64,000 nt of DNA from Eretmocerus hayati (GCA_029851415.1 CM056744.1:56879797-56943796); one strand, 5' to 3'. Positions 21,532 through 33,146 are shown, counted from the stretch's first letter. Notes: a model not told the origin generated them from the sequence alone. Made by a program: numbers and translations.

Positions 21532-22299
21532 TTCGCGAGCCGGCTGCTAAAATTCCGCGGAAATTAAGAGCTATTTCCGTTTCTTCTGTTCCGCGATTTG
21601 TAAATTTCTAAACTCATGTTCCACTCAGTGAAAATCGCTCTTCTCTTGCCTCAAATGAAGTACTCGACCCATCTTCCAAACGATTTGTCCCATAGCCTCG
21701 CCGTCAAGTCCCCAAAGATCTATACCACTAAGAAGGAAGTTCCGGGTTTTGCTGACAAAACTGACGATAAAGTCACCCAATTTGTAATTTGCACGCACAC
21801 AGCATTCAAAATAATGGAAACTACGTTACAATTCCTCTGAGTATCCTCTCATTACGTGACTTCTTGAGCCTTCGATATTGCTAAATAATAAAGTACATAT
21901 AATGATTCACCAGTGCTAGTCCAAAGGACGGACCGAATTCTAATTCTACATAATAAGTTTTTGGGTACGCTTATGAGCATTCGAAGTTGTGAGAGGAGAG
22001 GGGTGAGCTCGTATACTTCGTAGTAACAAAAAGAAAGCTTCTTTAATTTGAAGACCTCACTCAGTGAGTTCGTCATTTAATGACTTAACCACGCGAGAGA
22101 TACTAGTTAATGCCATCGAATCTTATTAATTTGATGCGTCATTTGGATAGAGGTTTATAACCAAAACTATCCTTCTTTTCTTTCGGGTATTCGGGAAAGC
22201 TTGAAATTCTTGCGAAATGTAGTGGAGTGCGCCCCTTTTAGAAGCCAAACTCAATTCAGTCAGTCCATATTTGGCTATTTCTTCCTTCTTCCATATGAA
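21532..22299. other. Gene-free stretch
   Basis: No AATAAA was noted directly downstream of the small gene's hairpin. Short frames only, nothing recognisable. Confidence 0.35.
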
Positions 22300-24978
22300 C
22301 CCTTATCTCTCTCTCCCAGCTTCGTGATTTGTCCAGAGCCCTATTGGGAGTGAGTTTCCCTAGGCTCGCGAAAAATCTCCCAATTCTGTTGTGCTCTCGG
22401 TTGTATTACTCCCCCCATTCCGCCAGAAAGCAGTCTCCCCAAACTTGTCATGAACCTGATACTTTCACCAACGGGTCAGTGACATGAAAAACTCGTTTCC
22501 TCTAACCTCTTGTACAAACGGTACCGATCTTTTCTTTCCCTTCGAGTTTCACCACTCTCGCCCCTCTGGGAGATCTCAGACGGCCCATTTTTCCCCTCAG
22601 GGTTACGGTTACTTCATCGGATGAGGGACCAAATTAATTATGGCTCCAAGGTCGCCCCTAGGAAGACCGCCAATTCCCAAACCCTCGGAGCTCCCGCGTT
22701 CAGTATTCAATTGAGAATATCACTCTTTTATCTCGGAAAGTCGGTTTCACTCATTTCTCTAACTCGTGCACCTCCATAGCGTCTGATTTTCATTGGTGGT
22801 ATCCTTTCGGCGATTCTTTTTTGCCCGCACTATTTTTTTTGTGATCTGAAATATGATCATTGTGCTCAGAGGTTCCTTTCACATTGTTTTGTCCCGTGGG
22901 GGCCCCCAGTTCCAGTAATATGCGACCTCGGGTGTCTGTGCTTGGTAAATACTCACGCTTCCAACGTCATCTTTTGCTTTACGGAAATCTTGGGACCTTT
23001 TCCGTTCAACTTTGCGATGATCCAGTGATACATTTGATTAGCCTCTCCTCCGATTTTGCTTATTTCCTCTTGGGCCCTCTCGACGTAGATATCGTCCTAA
23101 TTCTTATTGCAAATCGGCCATGCTATTTTTTACAAACACCTCAGGGTTTGGGTTCGCCATATCCTTTCTCCTCCCCCCTTGATTCTATGCGAAGTAGACC
23201 GATGAAATAAGTTCATTTCTGATTTTCGAATGAGACAAAACAAAACTTACAACACGGAGCTCCATTCCCTTTTTATGGTTGGATCTCGTGAAGCTTCTTC
23301 TTACCACGGCGGTGGGATGATTCTTTTCGGTCAATGGCCTTCTCAATTCGATGTCATTTTTTCTTCCTCGGTTCCTCCCGAATCGCATTCACGACGAAAT
23401 TGGCCCGCACCACGGGTTTATTCTTGTCATCAACGCCCTCTTGTTCAATGTCTTATCCGTTCGATCTATTCCGATCCTGCACAGGGAATCTCTACTCGAT
23501 TACTCGATTTTCCACCTCCTGTAAGCGACCCTTATCAAGAGAGATTCTCTCGACCCCGGTAGCAGTTTCACGGTTCTGAATTTCTGGAGGTCTTGTGGTG
23601 TCCTGGTTATTTTGCTCATTGGGCCGTAGGTTTTCGCATTTCTATCGGATACGGGGACGAACAACATTTTCCCCGGCCCCACGAATTTCTCTTGAACTCT
23701 TGCGGATAATGGAATTCTCCTCCAAATGAACTATGTACGATTCGGAACGGAAGGCGACCCTAGCTAATCTCCGGCGGTAATCATTTATGGAAGCCGTGTT
23801 CGGAACCATATCGACTTCGGTATCATGGAAAGAGCAGAACGCCCTTTAGTAACCATTCGTGGGAAAAGATGACGGCAACTTTGACTGAGAAACCCCTGTT
23901 CTGCATCAAAGGTTGTACATCGTTGTCCCTCTTGCCAGCGTTGGATACAATGAAAAAAAATGCTCTGGGTCATATAGCTCAATCTCAAACTCCGATTCCC
24001 CAGGAGAAGGTTCTCCCCAAAATGTGATGGTCAACTTGAAATATCACTTTCTCTCTAAAAATTGATTGGACCTCCGCTTACAACGGATTGATCAAATTCC
24101 CTCTCTGGTTTCGCTATCTTATTTGAAGATCTTCAATTCCGACAAATGGAACGCATTTGCTGTAGAAGCTAATGAGACCTCTCCCTTTATCCCTCGCGAA
24201 CGCAATTCGATGATCTTTCTTTCCGTTGAATTGGTATCTTCCATGCTGAGATCGAATCGCTAGATGGAGTGGTGTGTAGCCATCCATATTAGTCGGTCAA
24301 CGGCTATCTCTGTACGCGTCAAGTTAGTTTCTTTGCCTTAAGTTCGATCCTCCAGTCTTGCATTCCGAACAGCTTTGTTAGAAACAGCTATTCTGCTTAA
24401 CTTTTCGGCATCAATCGATATGGAAAATCCGCCTCTGAAGGGGTGATTGGTATTTAACCCATATCACAGCCTCATGGAGTTGACCCCCAGGAGGTTGATG
24501 TCTCACATCGACGGAGGTTCTCGCGCTTCCATGAACTATTCTCGAGTAATGAAGAACAGACCCGGGAGATTGATACGTCATTGCTCTTGTTTCACGTATT
24601 TCATTCTCGGAGGAAATCGCAGCTCTTCATTGAGACCTTAAATATTCTTCGGACCCCTTTAATTTCTTTCTCATTAGCCCGTAATGCATCGCAGCGAACC
24701 AACACGGTCCTCAAGCTTCACCCCGGTACTCGTTGCGACCCCCCTTGGCACGACCGTTCTCCAGATGTGATGGTATTCGCGCTGGAATCATATTATTTGA
24801 CGGGCTTCTCTCTCTTTCCGTAATTCGGACATGTCTGTTGGAAAATGGATTTTGCAGTTTTGCGTTGGTTACCATGCATTGAATCGGGTTACCAATAAAA
24901 AAAAAAAGGTACAAGGCCATTACTTATACGCTTCATCGGGCGCTCGCGTCGCATTTTAGCCTCTGATATCACAAATTA
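22300..24978 (-). pseudogene. Purine-biased, coding-like decayed tract, identity unknown
   Basis: The plus strand is strongly T/C-rich, so the minus strand is purine-rich like insect coding DNA. Reading the minus strand gives protein-like pieces interrupted every 30-70 codons by stops or frameshifts: MSELRKEREARQI near 24.83 kb, DTEVDMVPNTASINDYRRRL near 23.78 kb and NDIELRRPLTEKNHPTAVVR near 23.36 kb. I cannot match them to a family; a retroelement gag is one possibility. The same composition resumes at 26.09-26.6 kb beyond a MITE, so the MITE split an older tract. Confidence 0.35.
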
Positions 24979-26085
24979 GATGGTATATGGGCAAATCTCA
25001 GGAACTATGCGGTTTCGACTTTGAAATTTCGAGAATTTCCAGAATGGCAGCACATCTCCGATAAACTTTTGTTTGGTCCAAGTAATGCTCAAACAATGAT
25101 GAAATACTTGCGTAAATCATTTTGGAGCCCCGCCGTGGATTTGTGAGGGTGTAGAAGTTTTTCCCATGTATTTGCGTGGGACCCTCATATTTTCGTAATT
25201 CTAATTGGCTCGTGTGTATGTGAATACATGGCATCCTTGGTGTTGGAATAGAAGAAGAGAGATGAGTTCAATGGTTTACAGTGTTTTCTGAAGGTCTGTG
25301 GTACAAAATGTAGATGTGCCTCAACCGTCGAAACGCTCATTTTCGTCATTTGTCGATCCTCACAAGCCTCGCATCGCGACCGATATGAGGCTGTAGTAGG
25401 GGCGATTCTCATAGGCATTTCTTGAGGTACAAATATCAGTTTACACGTGGTTTCCATCCCAACGGAATCGAAATTTTCGTGTGCTACACGAAAAACGATT
25501 TTTTTGACCCCATTTACGCGAAAATAACTTTTCTCATTTCAAGCCGCATCGTCGTGCGGAATCGAGCACACTATCGTTCTTGGGCTATATTTGTAGGTTT
25601 TTGGATGTAGAATAATATGTCGTTTCTACAGATACGAAATATTCACCGCCCCGAGTGCTGCATCCATTAGAAGAGCGATACAGGAGAAAATGTAGAATCG
25701 GAGTTCGCTCCAACGAATCATCGGCACTCCGACGCATTGATAGGCACAGCCTCGGGCGAAAATTATATGTTTCTATGTATTATAATCCATCACATATCCA
25801 ATTTTCAGACCGATCGGTGAACCGCCCCGCCTGTGGCGAGCTAAGGCGTGAGAGAACTATGGCCCTGTTCGGTCGAAAATTGTGATTTTGTCACGAAGAA
25901 GCGTCTCCCAGTACCTTTCTATAGCAATTTTTAGACTTCTGAATGATGCAGAACTATTAAATATGAGTAGATCTTCAAAATGATCTAATGCGAGCGGCGG
26001 AAATAACGCGACTGTTGTTCTGACAACGTGAAAATAGGCCTGTTCGGCCAAACCGCATACTTCGTGAGATTTGCCCATATCCATC
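24979..26085. mobile_element. ~1.1-kb MITE, copy 1 (ATATGGGCAAATCTCA termini)
   Basis: The left end ATATGGGCAAATCTCAGGAA (from 24985) and the reverse complement of the right end (ATATGGGCAAATCTCACGAA, to 26080) agree over about 31 bp with two mismatches, and flanking GATGG/CCATC extends the mirror. A second copy in opposite orientation lies at 52199-53291. Both copies keep a 70-codon open segment next to one end (containing FNSSASFRS), perhaps the relic of a transposase end or just conserved DNA. Confidence 0.8.
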
Positions 26086-26640
26086 ACGGCTCGGCTCGTT
26101 CTCTGTCCCTTAGTCTTGAGACACCTTGTCCGGTCTCTAATCCTCCCTCGTCGACCGATCATCGTCTGAGAAACCCTTCTCTCTTTTTCCGTGATTTGGA
26201 CATCGTTGCCCTCTGCAAAACAACGTGTTCTCTCGCTAGATTCCTGAGAAAATCAGTCTACGGGGTTTCTCTCTCTCTACTTCGGAGGCTCTATTAGAAC
26301 TTCTCTGTTAACGAATAACTCGAGCCAATCAAAATTTGCGTATTTGATCATCGAGTTGTAATTATCTCGACCCACTACGTGAAGGTCAGAGAATTTCGTT
26401 TGACAAAATTTGTTATGTTGAAATCGCGGTATCTCCATTACGGGAACCGGGCAGTTGAACGAAATTAAGCTCGAATTACAAACGTAAATATTTGAAAGGA
26501 ACGTTTGAGAGAAATGACTTACATCTACCAAAGTCGCGATATCAGCCGGCGCGCGGACGATAGATGACATAAAACTGTGAGGCCATTCATGGCAGCTATT
26601 GCGAAGCAACCTTCACGAATACTGAAAATTGACTGTCAGA
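26086..26640 (-). other. Continuation of the purine-biased tract, exon-like pieces
   Basis: On the minus strand, MSSIVRAPADIATLVD ends at a strong donor GAT/GTAAGT (about 26523) and could join an acceptor TTAACAG near 26308 in phase 0, reading a further 20 codons to a stop. A second MSKSRKKREG start follows a TTTTGCAG acceptor near 26210. These suggest the decayed 5' end of the tract at 22.3-25.0 kb. Confidence 0.25.
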
Positions 26641-26739
26641 AAATTGTGTGGAATGAATCAATAAAACCTTGAAATGTGAATCTTGTTCCTGTTCTACCCT
26701 TCATATAAATACCGAACTCCCTTCAAAACCACCTTTCAG

Positions 26740-28846
26740 ACGCCCTTGATTCGAATAAGAATATATGGAAGGAGATGCGCGACCTTGGCCTCTTACCGAA
26801 GAGCAAGGAGGAGGAGCTACATGGCTTCACACCGGACGAGCTGAATACTCACTTTGCGGGGGTCTCCGTTTCACAGCACGAGAATATTGAGGAAGCAATC
26901 GATGAAATAATGTCAGCCTCAGAAGACGGGTTTAAATTCAAGCCCACAAATTTCAATGAAGTAGTCCTTGCTGTAAAACATTTCTCCTCGCAGGCTCGTG
27001 GGGCAGACGGAGTCCCCCAAAGCGTGATCGCGAAGGCTCTTCCGGCCTTAGGTGATCTTATTGTACACATTTTCAACTCCTCCTTCGCTCATAGCACTTT
27101 TCCCGAGACCTGGAAACAAGCCCAGCTGATTGCTTTGAAAAAGACTGCAGCTCCATCAGCAGTCACGGACTTCCGTCCCATTGCATTGCTGTGCTTCTTA
27201 TCTAAGGTTCTGGAAAAGATTGCGCACGACCAAATCACGGAGTATCTTAAAAGTAAAAATTTGTTAGATCGCTTCCAAACTGGTTTCAAGAAACATCATA
27301 GCACTCAGACTGCCTTGTTGAAGTTGACTGATGACATTAGAGTCGGAATTGACATGACAGGAAGAAGATCACCTTGTTGCTGCTTTTTGACTTCAGCAAG
27401 GCTTTTGACACGATTTCACCATCAAAGCTACTGAGTAAACTCAGACATCTCGGTTTCTCAAGATCAGCACTACTGTGGATCAAATCATACTTACAGAATC
27501 GCACCCAAATGGTCACCACGAAAAATGGAAATTCCGATTGGCTTGCAACCAATCTCGGCGTTCCGCAGGGATCTGTTCTTGGACCTCTACTCTTTAGCCT
27601 GTATGTCAATGACCTCCCTGAGTTGCTTCACGGAAAATCGGTAAATCATCTCTTTTATGCAGATGACCTCCAAATCTATCTCCAAGTTGAGAAAGAGAAC
27701 ATACTGGAGGGGATCGCTCGGTTAGGAGAAATCGGAAGACTTGTCGCAGGATGGGCTCAGGGCTCCGACTTGCGTCTCAACGCTGGTAAAACCAAAGCAA
27801 TCTTCTTTGCTTCCGACAGGAACATCGCGGATCTGCAGAAAATTGATCTACCGGGGGTTGAGATACAGGACGGAGTATATGTCCCATTCAGTGACACTGT
27901 CGTGAGTCTCGGTGTGACATTAGATAGTGAATTATCGTGGAGACCGCATATTCATCAAGTTACAAAGAAGGTTAATAAGGCCCTATACGGTCTGCGGTTT
28001 ATGAGGGCATGCACTACCGAGACACTCCGTATTCGACTGGTCGAGACCTTAGTCCAACCACACCTTGACTACTGCACAGTCGTGTATCTAGACGCCACCG
28101 ACGAACTAAGGACGCGGGTACAGAGACTGAGTAATTCATGTGTGCGGTACATCTTTGGAATTGAGAAGAGCGAACATATCACCCCGTACAGGGAGCGTTT
28201 GGGTTGGTTACGTACTGATTCGCGGAGAATGTACTTCGCAGCCCTCTTAATGCACCAGATCATGCATTTGGGAGAACCTGGCTACCTAGCTGCGATGTTT
28301 GCTAGGTACCAATCCGAGCGCCCCCAGCGTGGTGAGGCAGGAGCACAGGAACTCAAAGTTCCAAGAATGCGTCTTGACCGTGGACTAAGATCGTTCCAAA
28401 GTCAATGCGCACGATTTTGGAACTTCCTCCCTCTCGGCTTTCGGCGAGTAAAAGAAGTTTCCCTGTTTAAAGAAGCAGTGAAAGAATTTCTGAAAACTCT
28501 CCCTCCCATGAGGATGGATGTGGACACTGGGCAATTTTTTAATCTTTGAGGGCACTTTTATATATGTCTATTGAGTGATTTTCTTGTTTCTTGTTCAAGT
28601 CTTCCAGTGGCCCAATTGTTATGCAAACTATGATTGTAACTATTTATTTCTAACCCATGCCATTTATGATCTCGTCTGTGAACTAGAATAACTCGAGTTA
28701 TATTATTAGCAAACGACTAGTCACATCTGTGATGGTAAATCCTTGACCAAAATGCTATTACTGGATTTGTATATGTACGAGTATTGTATGAATGATTGAT
28801 GTTTTTTGCCCAAGGGCGAATAAAAAGGATATTCTATTCTATTCCC
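26740..28846 (+). mobile_element. 5'-truncated LINE (Jockey/CR1-like)
   Basis: The fragment starts just upstream of the RT and runs through the RT C-terminal region, a ~290-bp 3' UTR and a short ATTCT microsatellite tail (28826-28845). The same family occurs at 62.4-64.0 kb, and a tail-only minus-strand fragment lies at 44588-44760. There is no endonuclease, so it is a dead 5'-truncated copy. The target duplication is not identified. Confidence 0.85.
26775..28549 (+). pseudogene. LINE reverse transcriptase, frameshifted
   Basis: The first frame, 26775-27434, holds RT motifs up to FRPIALLCFLSKVLEKIAHD and the GFKKHHSTQTAL block. Between about 27350 and 27375 the reading moves to the frame of 27374-28549. 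That frame holds motif A (FDFSKAFDTISPSKLL), motif B (LGVPQGSVLGPLLF), the catalytic YADD at about 27656-27667 and the LINE thumb and C-terminal region through HLDYCTVVY. One indel breaks the enzyme and the upstream endonuclease is missing. The product would copy LINE RNA at nicked target DNA. Confidence 0.85.
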
Positions 28847-30001
28847 TTTCCTTCTATCCAGCACCGAGAAAAGGTACATGAGATTCACCGATGAGATCGG
28901 CTCCCCATGAGGGCAATCCGAATGCCGGACTCAAATACATGTTTCTCTTTTTCTAATTATCTCCATCTTCACTAAATAGAGGATTTTTGCGTGAAATCAG
29001 ATTCCGAGCTCTAGTCTACCTAATAATGATTGATGGCGATTATTCTGTATTGCTCTTCAGGAAATTTTACGGATTTTGAGTCTAATAAACAAGTCATTGG
29101 AAATATTGGCCCCAAGTCAAAAGATCAAGATGGCCTAAGAATCCGCAGAACATCATTAAGCTTTGATAATCCTCGCCAATATTTTCCCGACCCGTACCTT
29201 TGTGAACCATTTAGTTTGAAAGGTCTATTGAAGTTTCCTCATTTTTATCTTAGCAAACATTTTTCTGTACAGTACCCCTGATCGTTTTTTCCTGAAGCAA
29301 TCACCAATAATCTTTTTCACAGTACTAGATGGTTCTGTCGGATGGGTCTCAATGTATGTAATCAATAAGAGACTAGTTACTAATCAATTTTACTAAAACG
29401 AAAATAGTCACCGCGAAATCCACTCTCGTAGCCAATATTGAGTTCATTAATTAATCAATTATCATGGGTCTTTTACTATGGAAGATGATGGAGTATCCCC
29501 AAATATTTTCGTTTGATATCAGAGAAAACATTCACAATGTCCATTAATATAGTCTCCGGGATAATATCATGATGACATGATGTGGGGCCAAAGGTCTGGG
29601 ATGCTGATAACGGTAAGATTACATTGTCCAATGTCTCTCTCTCCAGAAGAAAAATAACGTACGCATATGAATATCCTTTGTATGAGTGAAAACCTACGCG
29701 AATCCCATCCCTACGCAGCAAAGTAAACATTTCATATTCCTCGTTCCTCCCGCAGAAACAAAGGAAAGGCTATACAACTACCGACACGATCAGTCAAGAA
29801 TCCAGGTGGTCTACGGCTTCGTCCATTCCTTTTGTACCTCCGTTCTATGTGAAGTCGTGACCAATCAGACTCCGTTAAAATTAATTGTGTAAAACACTAC
29901 ACATATAGAATTTCTCCAAGAGCGAACTTTTTCTTTCTGTAGTTTGTCGCTACCATTCCTGTGCAACTTGCTCACGAAACAGATGGGATGTAGAATCATT
30001 T
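28847..30001. other. Gene-free stretch before the accessory ORF row
   Basis: There are two modest frames (29030-29281 plus; 29476-29730 minus) without motifs. No LTR, PBS or clear TATA promoter is visible immediately upstream of the ORF row at 30002. If the row is virus-expressed it would depend on splicing or on the distant 5' LTR. Confidence 0.35.
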
Positions 30002-30283
30002 ATGTTAACCGCCAGGGAAAAGAGAAGATTCTATAGAACCATCTCGAAAATCCGTAAATTACTGGATGATCCTGTGTTACAATATTTCATTTCCTCTGAA
30101 CCTTTTCTTACCGTTCATAACCGACAGACCTTAAACAATTTACCTACTCAGACGGTGACAGAACAGCTCCAGGAGAACTTTGGGCCCCCTCACGCAAGTG
30201 ATTACGAATCACATACGTCATCTAGTGACGACGAATTACCCGACTCAGCCCGGGATTCAGGAGCTCCTGATACGGACGCGTGA
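30002..30283 (+). CDS. Accessory ORF A1, unknown function
   Basis: 93 residues from an ATG. The N terminus is basic and helical (REKRRFYRTISKIRKLLDDP), followed by FISSEPFLTVHNRQTLNNLP and a Ser/Asp/Glu-rich acidic tail. The first ~45 residues are paralogous to ORF A2 nine bases downstream, with the same spacing of the SEPFL..HN..TLNNLPT block, so this is a tandem duplication within the element. No database family is recognised. It heads a row of five closely spaced same-strand ORFs leading into gag, as accessory genes do in complex viruses. Confidence 0.65.
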   Translation: MLTAREKRRFYRTISKIRKLLDDPVLQYFISSEPFLTVHNRQTLNNLPTQTVTEQLQENFGPPHASDYESHTSSSDDELPDSARDSGAPDTDA

Positions 30284-30346
30284 AAATAGATCTTGGAAGG
30301 ACAATCAGGCCTTGGGATAGAATACGTCCCATGGCAAGGCGCACAC

Positions 30347-30922
30347 ATGAGGAAAATAACGAGACGCGAAAGACTTAGACATTCCATTTGTAAGATTAGG
30401 AGATTTCTGAACGATCCTGAAATTCAAGAAATCATCTTTTCCGAGCCCTTCCTTAAGGTCCACAATCAAAGTACCCTGAATAATTTACCCACCGTATTAT
30501 CCGTAAATATTAAGGGAACGAAAACATTGCGTAATCGTAGCAGCACGGAATCCTCCCAAAGCTCACATCCTCGAAGCAACGCCCACCACGAGATTGCAGC
30601 TGAGTCATCACAAATCTCTGATAGTGAACACTCTGTAGAAACCAACGAACCTCTCTCCTCAGGAGAAAACTTCGCAATTCCAAGCTTCGAAGAAATCCTG
30701 CAATCTCCAAGAAGATATTTCACTACAATTTCCGGTTACAAGCGATACCTCGCCTTTCACGGTTTCGACTCTACCCAATCATTCCCAGGGACTAACCTCA
30801 CCTTCCTCGGGAACGATCCGTGGTCATCAACTCCCGTGGGGAGGATTTTAGAAGACGAATACATAGCTAACAACCTTCGACTCTATCTCTGTAATCCAGA
30901 ACTCTTCAAAGTTCGCGATTAA
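30347..30922 (+). CDS. Accessory ORF A2, longer paralogue of A1
   Basis: The frame is open from 30293; the first in-frame ATG is 30347, giving 191 residues. The N terminus (RRERLRHSICKIRRFLNDP, then SEPFLKVHNQSTLNNLPT) matches A1. A Ser-rich acidic middle (about residues 60-115) and a unique C-terminal domain follow, with FEEILQSPRRYFTTISGYKR and a hydrophobic core up to CNPELFKVRD. The stop is 9 bp before ORF B. A1 and A2 suggest an ancestral gene duplicated, with A1 losing the C-terminal domain. Confidence 0.65.
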   Translation: MRKITRRERLRHSICKIRRFLNDPEIQEIIFSEPFLKVHNQSTLNNLPTVLSVNIKGTKTLRNRSSTESSQSSHPRSNAHHEIAAESSQISDSEHSVETNEPLSSGENFAIPSFEEILQSPRRYFTTISGYKRYLAFHGFDSTQSFPGTNLTFLGNDPWSSTPVGRILEDEYIANNLRLYLCNPELFKVRD

Positions 30923-30931
30923 CAATCCTGT

Positions 30932-31270
30932 ATGACCTATCGTAGCCACCAATACATATCTCAGCCAGATTGGCTCAATACAATATCGGTAGAGGACGCG
31001 ATTTGTGTTAGGAAACGTGAAAATTTACCCACCTTCTTCAGGCATAAAAGAACAAGGAAAAACTACTGCACAAATTGTTACTGGGCTAAAAGAGGCTCTC
31101 TATCCTACCATCCTAAGAAATATTGCAGGATCAGCAGATTGCACGGCTGTGCCCGGACAAAATTGAGACCTTTGCGGTGTCATATGTGTCGAATCCATCT
31201 AGTTACTTCTAGACCTGCATCACGGTGCACTCAGTGCATGGAATTGATCATAATCACCCAAATAGCCTGA
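30932..31270 (+). CDS. Accessory ORF B, Cys/Arg-rich, possible zinc-binding protein
   Basis: 112 residues from an ATG 9 bp after A2. It is very basic, with clustered cysteines: CTNCYWAKRG, a later single Cys pair around KKYCRISRLHGC, then CHMCRIHL and CTQCMEL. Four CxxC-type pairs suggest one or two zinc ribbons that might bind RNA. No family is recognised. Position and strand tie it to the row of accessory ORFs. Confidence 0.6.
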   Translation: MTYRSHQYISQPDWLNTISVEDAICVRKRENLPTFFRHKRTRKNYCTNCYWAKRGSLSYHPKKYCRISRLHGCARTKLRPLRCHMCRIHLVTSRPASRCTQCMELIIITQIA

Positions 31271-31306
31271 TCACAACAGCATTGTTGCGGGGTTTGATGA
31301 ATTCGA

Positions 31307-31477
31307 ATGACTGACATAACTGGACGATATCATAGAAGGTCAGGTCCAAAAACCAAGCCGGAATCTAACGAGAGACCAGATCCCCGACTAGTGTTGGGAA
31401 TTCTGCGAAGACTTCTGGCAGCATTCAACCTGAACAGGCCCTTCGTCTACGTAGACGACTTGAACGTTCAACCATAA
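31307..31477 (+). CDS. Accessory ORF C, 56 residues
   Basis: ATG at 31307, stop TAA at 31475-31477, immediately followed by the gag ATG at 31478 (TAAATG), an arrangement compatible with termination-reinitiation. The product has a basic N terminus (RYHRRSGPKTKPESNERPD) and an amphipathic helix (RLVLGILRRLLAAFNL). It is too short for assignment. The exact abutment to gag makes chance less likely. Confidence 0.45.
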   Translation: MTDITGRYHRRSGPKTKPESNERPDPRLVLGILRRLLAAFNLNRPFVYVDDLNVQP

Positions 31478-33138
31478 ATGCCTAACGATAGGCCCTTGAC
31501 CCGCAGTCAAACACAAAAAACGAAGGCTCCGAAATTCAGGTCCCGAATCAGATAACCTCATTCAGTAGAATACCAGAAGGATCAAACCCCTGGTACCAGG
31601 AGACCCTGCGTAAAACGGATAAAACAAAGGAACCAGGTGACCAGAGCGGAAACGCAAGAAATACAGATCCATTTGCGACTCGCAGCCACCTTCATCACTC
31701 TTCAGAGACAACCTCTACCTCGGTATTCGAAGACCCAAAAGAAGGCGATATTTATTCATCTACCCTGCTAGGTCAAGACGAACTAGGGGGAACCCAGATA
31801 GCTGCATCTAGGTCCCCAAGGTTATCTCCGGTACAGTCGCCTAAGGAGTCAGAGAAAGAGTCAACGAGTAATTCATCACGACAGTCTGAGAACATGCAAT
31901 CCTCAGAAGAAGAAGAAGAAGCCACCATTGCACCGCAGCCAGTCCCTCTTAAAGATGCCTTGAAGGTCGTTCCCGACTTTAATGGGTCGAACATTCCACT
32001 TAGTCAATTTCTTGAGAGAATTTCTGAGGCGGGAAAGATGATTGATGAGGCAGCCGAAAGCAACCTCACCAAATTGTTAAGATCGAAAGTATGCGGTGAA
32101 ACAAGACAAGCCATCTTCGGAGAATCTTTCTCGTCACTCGAAGAGTTCAAAGATTTCCTAAAAAGCATTCACGCCCCTGCAAAAACAGCTCACCAGTTGA
32201 TGGGAGAACTGGGACGGGAATATCAGGAAGAAATCAAAAGCGTGGTGTCTTTCACCAATCGGATGCGTGACCTATGCAACCGGATTAAGGAAGCTAAGAA
32301 AACCGAGACTGGTACAAAAGATGCAGTCTTTGAAACCGCCACGGATCAGAACACATTAGAATGCGTCAAGCGCGGATTAAAACCCGAAATTGGACAGAGA
32401 ATCACATCGATGACCAGCCTAAACGCGTTAATTAAGAACGCCATCAGTGTTGAAAGACAACTGGAGGCCCGGAAAGCACTAAGAGACGATGTAAAACTTC
32501 CCGTTGAGCCTTCTCCTACCAGAAACCCACGCAAGAACATCCACGCATGCTTCCTTTGCGATAGCGAAGACCATGTTGTTGCGGACTGTCCTAAAAGGAC
32601 CAGGCCAAAACAGTGCGATTACTGTGGAGAGATGGGCCACCTAGTGGACACCTGTTTCGAGAAGGTCGAGTACGAAGCCAAGACTCATCGAAAATGCCAA
32701 CTGTGTGGTCAAGAAGGACACATCGCTGTAAATTGCCCATCCCGCGCTAAGTGTCAGTTATGTGAGAAGGTAGGCCACCAAGCGGAGAATTGCCCATCCG
32801 AAGCCTCTACCAGTCCTGAGCCACCTAAGCCCACGAGCACATGCCAATTCTGTAACAAGACAGGCCACACCGCAGACCGGTGTTGGGCTCTGCGAAAACA
32901 ACTGGGACAGTGGAATCAAGCTACCACACCGAGCAAACCCCCGATAATCTGTAACATTTGTAGACAACCAGGGCACATCAGCATCAATTGTCCTGCCACG
33001 CAGAAAGCACTCCCACGCAACTCGGATATTATTTGCCACTATTGTAAGAAACCCGGGCATATGATAGCGGAGTGTCGAAAAAGAGCTTATAACAGGAATC
33101 AGGGAAATGGCCCGAGTCTCCCAAACACGAGCGGGTAG
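31478..33138 (+). CDS. gag: Gag polyprotein with seven zinc knuckles (second gag)
   Basis: An ATG at 31478 starts a frame that is shifted by one base near 31545-31560 into the main frame, which is open to TAG 33136-33138 (first in-frame ATG 31894, 414 residues). A Ser/acidic N-terminal region precedes a capsid-like helical domain (VPDFNGSNIPLSQFLERIS to QRITSMTSLNALIKNAI). Then come seven CCHC knuckles, all C-x2-C-x4-H-x4-C: CFLC..H..C at about 32548, followed by those starting CDYC, CQLC, CQLC, CQFC, CNIC and CHYC, to about 33080. Gag assembles particles and the knuckles bind the RNA genome. One to three knuckles are usual in this group, so seven is exceptional. The slippery site near the 3' end joins it to protease 1. 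Confidence 0.85.
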
Positions 33139-33146
33139 AGGGAGAC
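33102..33146 (+). promoter_or_regulatory. Programmed -1 frameshift signal at the gag/pro junction
   Basis: GGGAAAT at 33102-33108 is an X-XXY-YYZ slippery heptamer in the correct gag phase (CAG GGA AAT). After a 7-nt spacer, GTCTCCC (33116-33122) can pair with GGGAGAC (33140-33146). CCCG (33111-33114) could also pair with CGGG (33132-33135), the strand order of an H-type pseudoknot. The -1 frame is open from here through protease 1, and the gag stop lies 28 nt after the heptamer. Confidence 0.75.

Noticed and set aside
22510..23579. Several 80-116-codon plus frames
   Set aside because: They lie in T/C-rich DNA whose coding bias is on the opposite strand, with no conserved motif.
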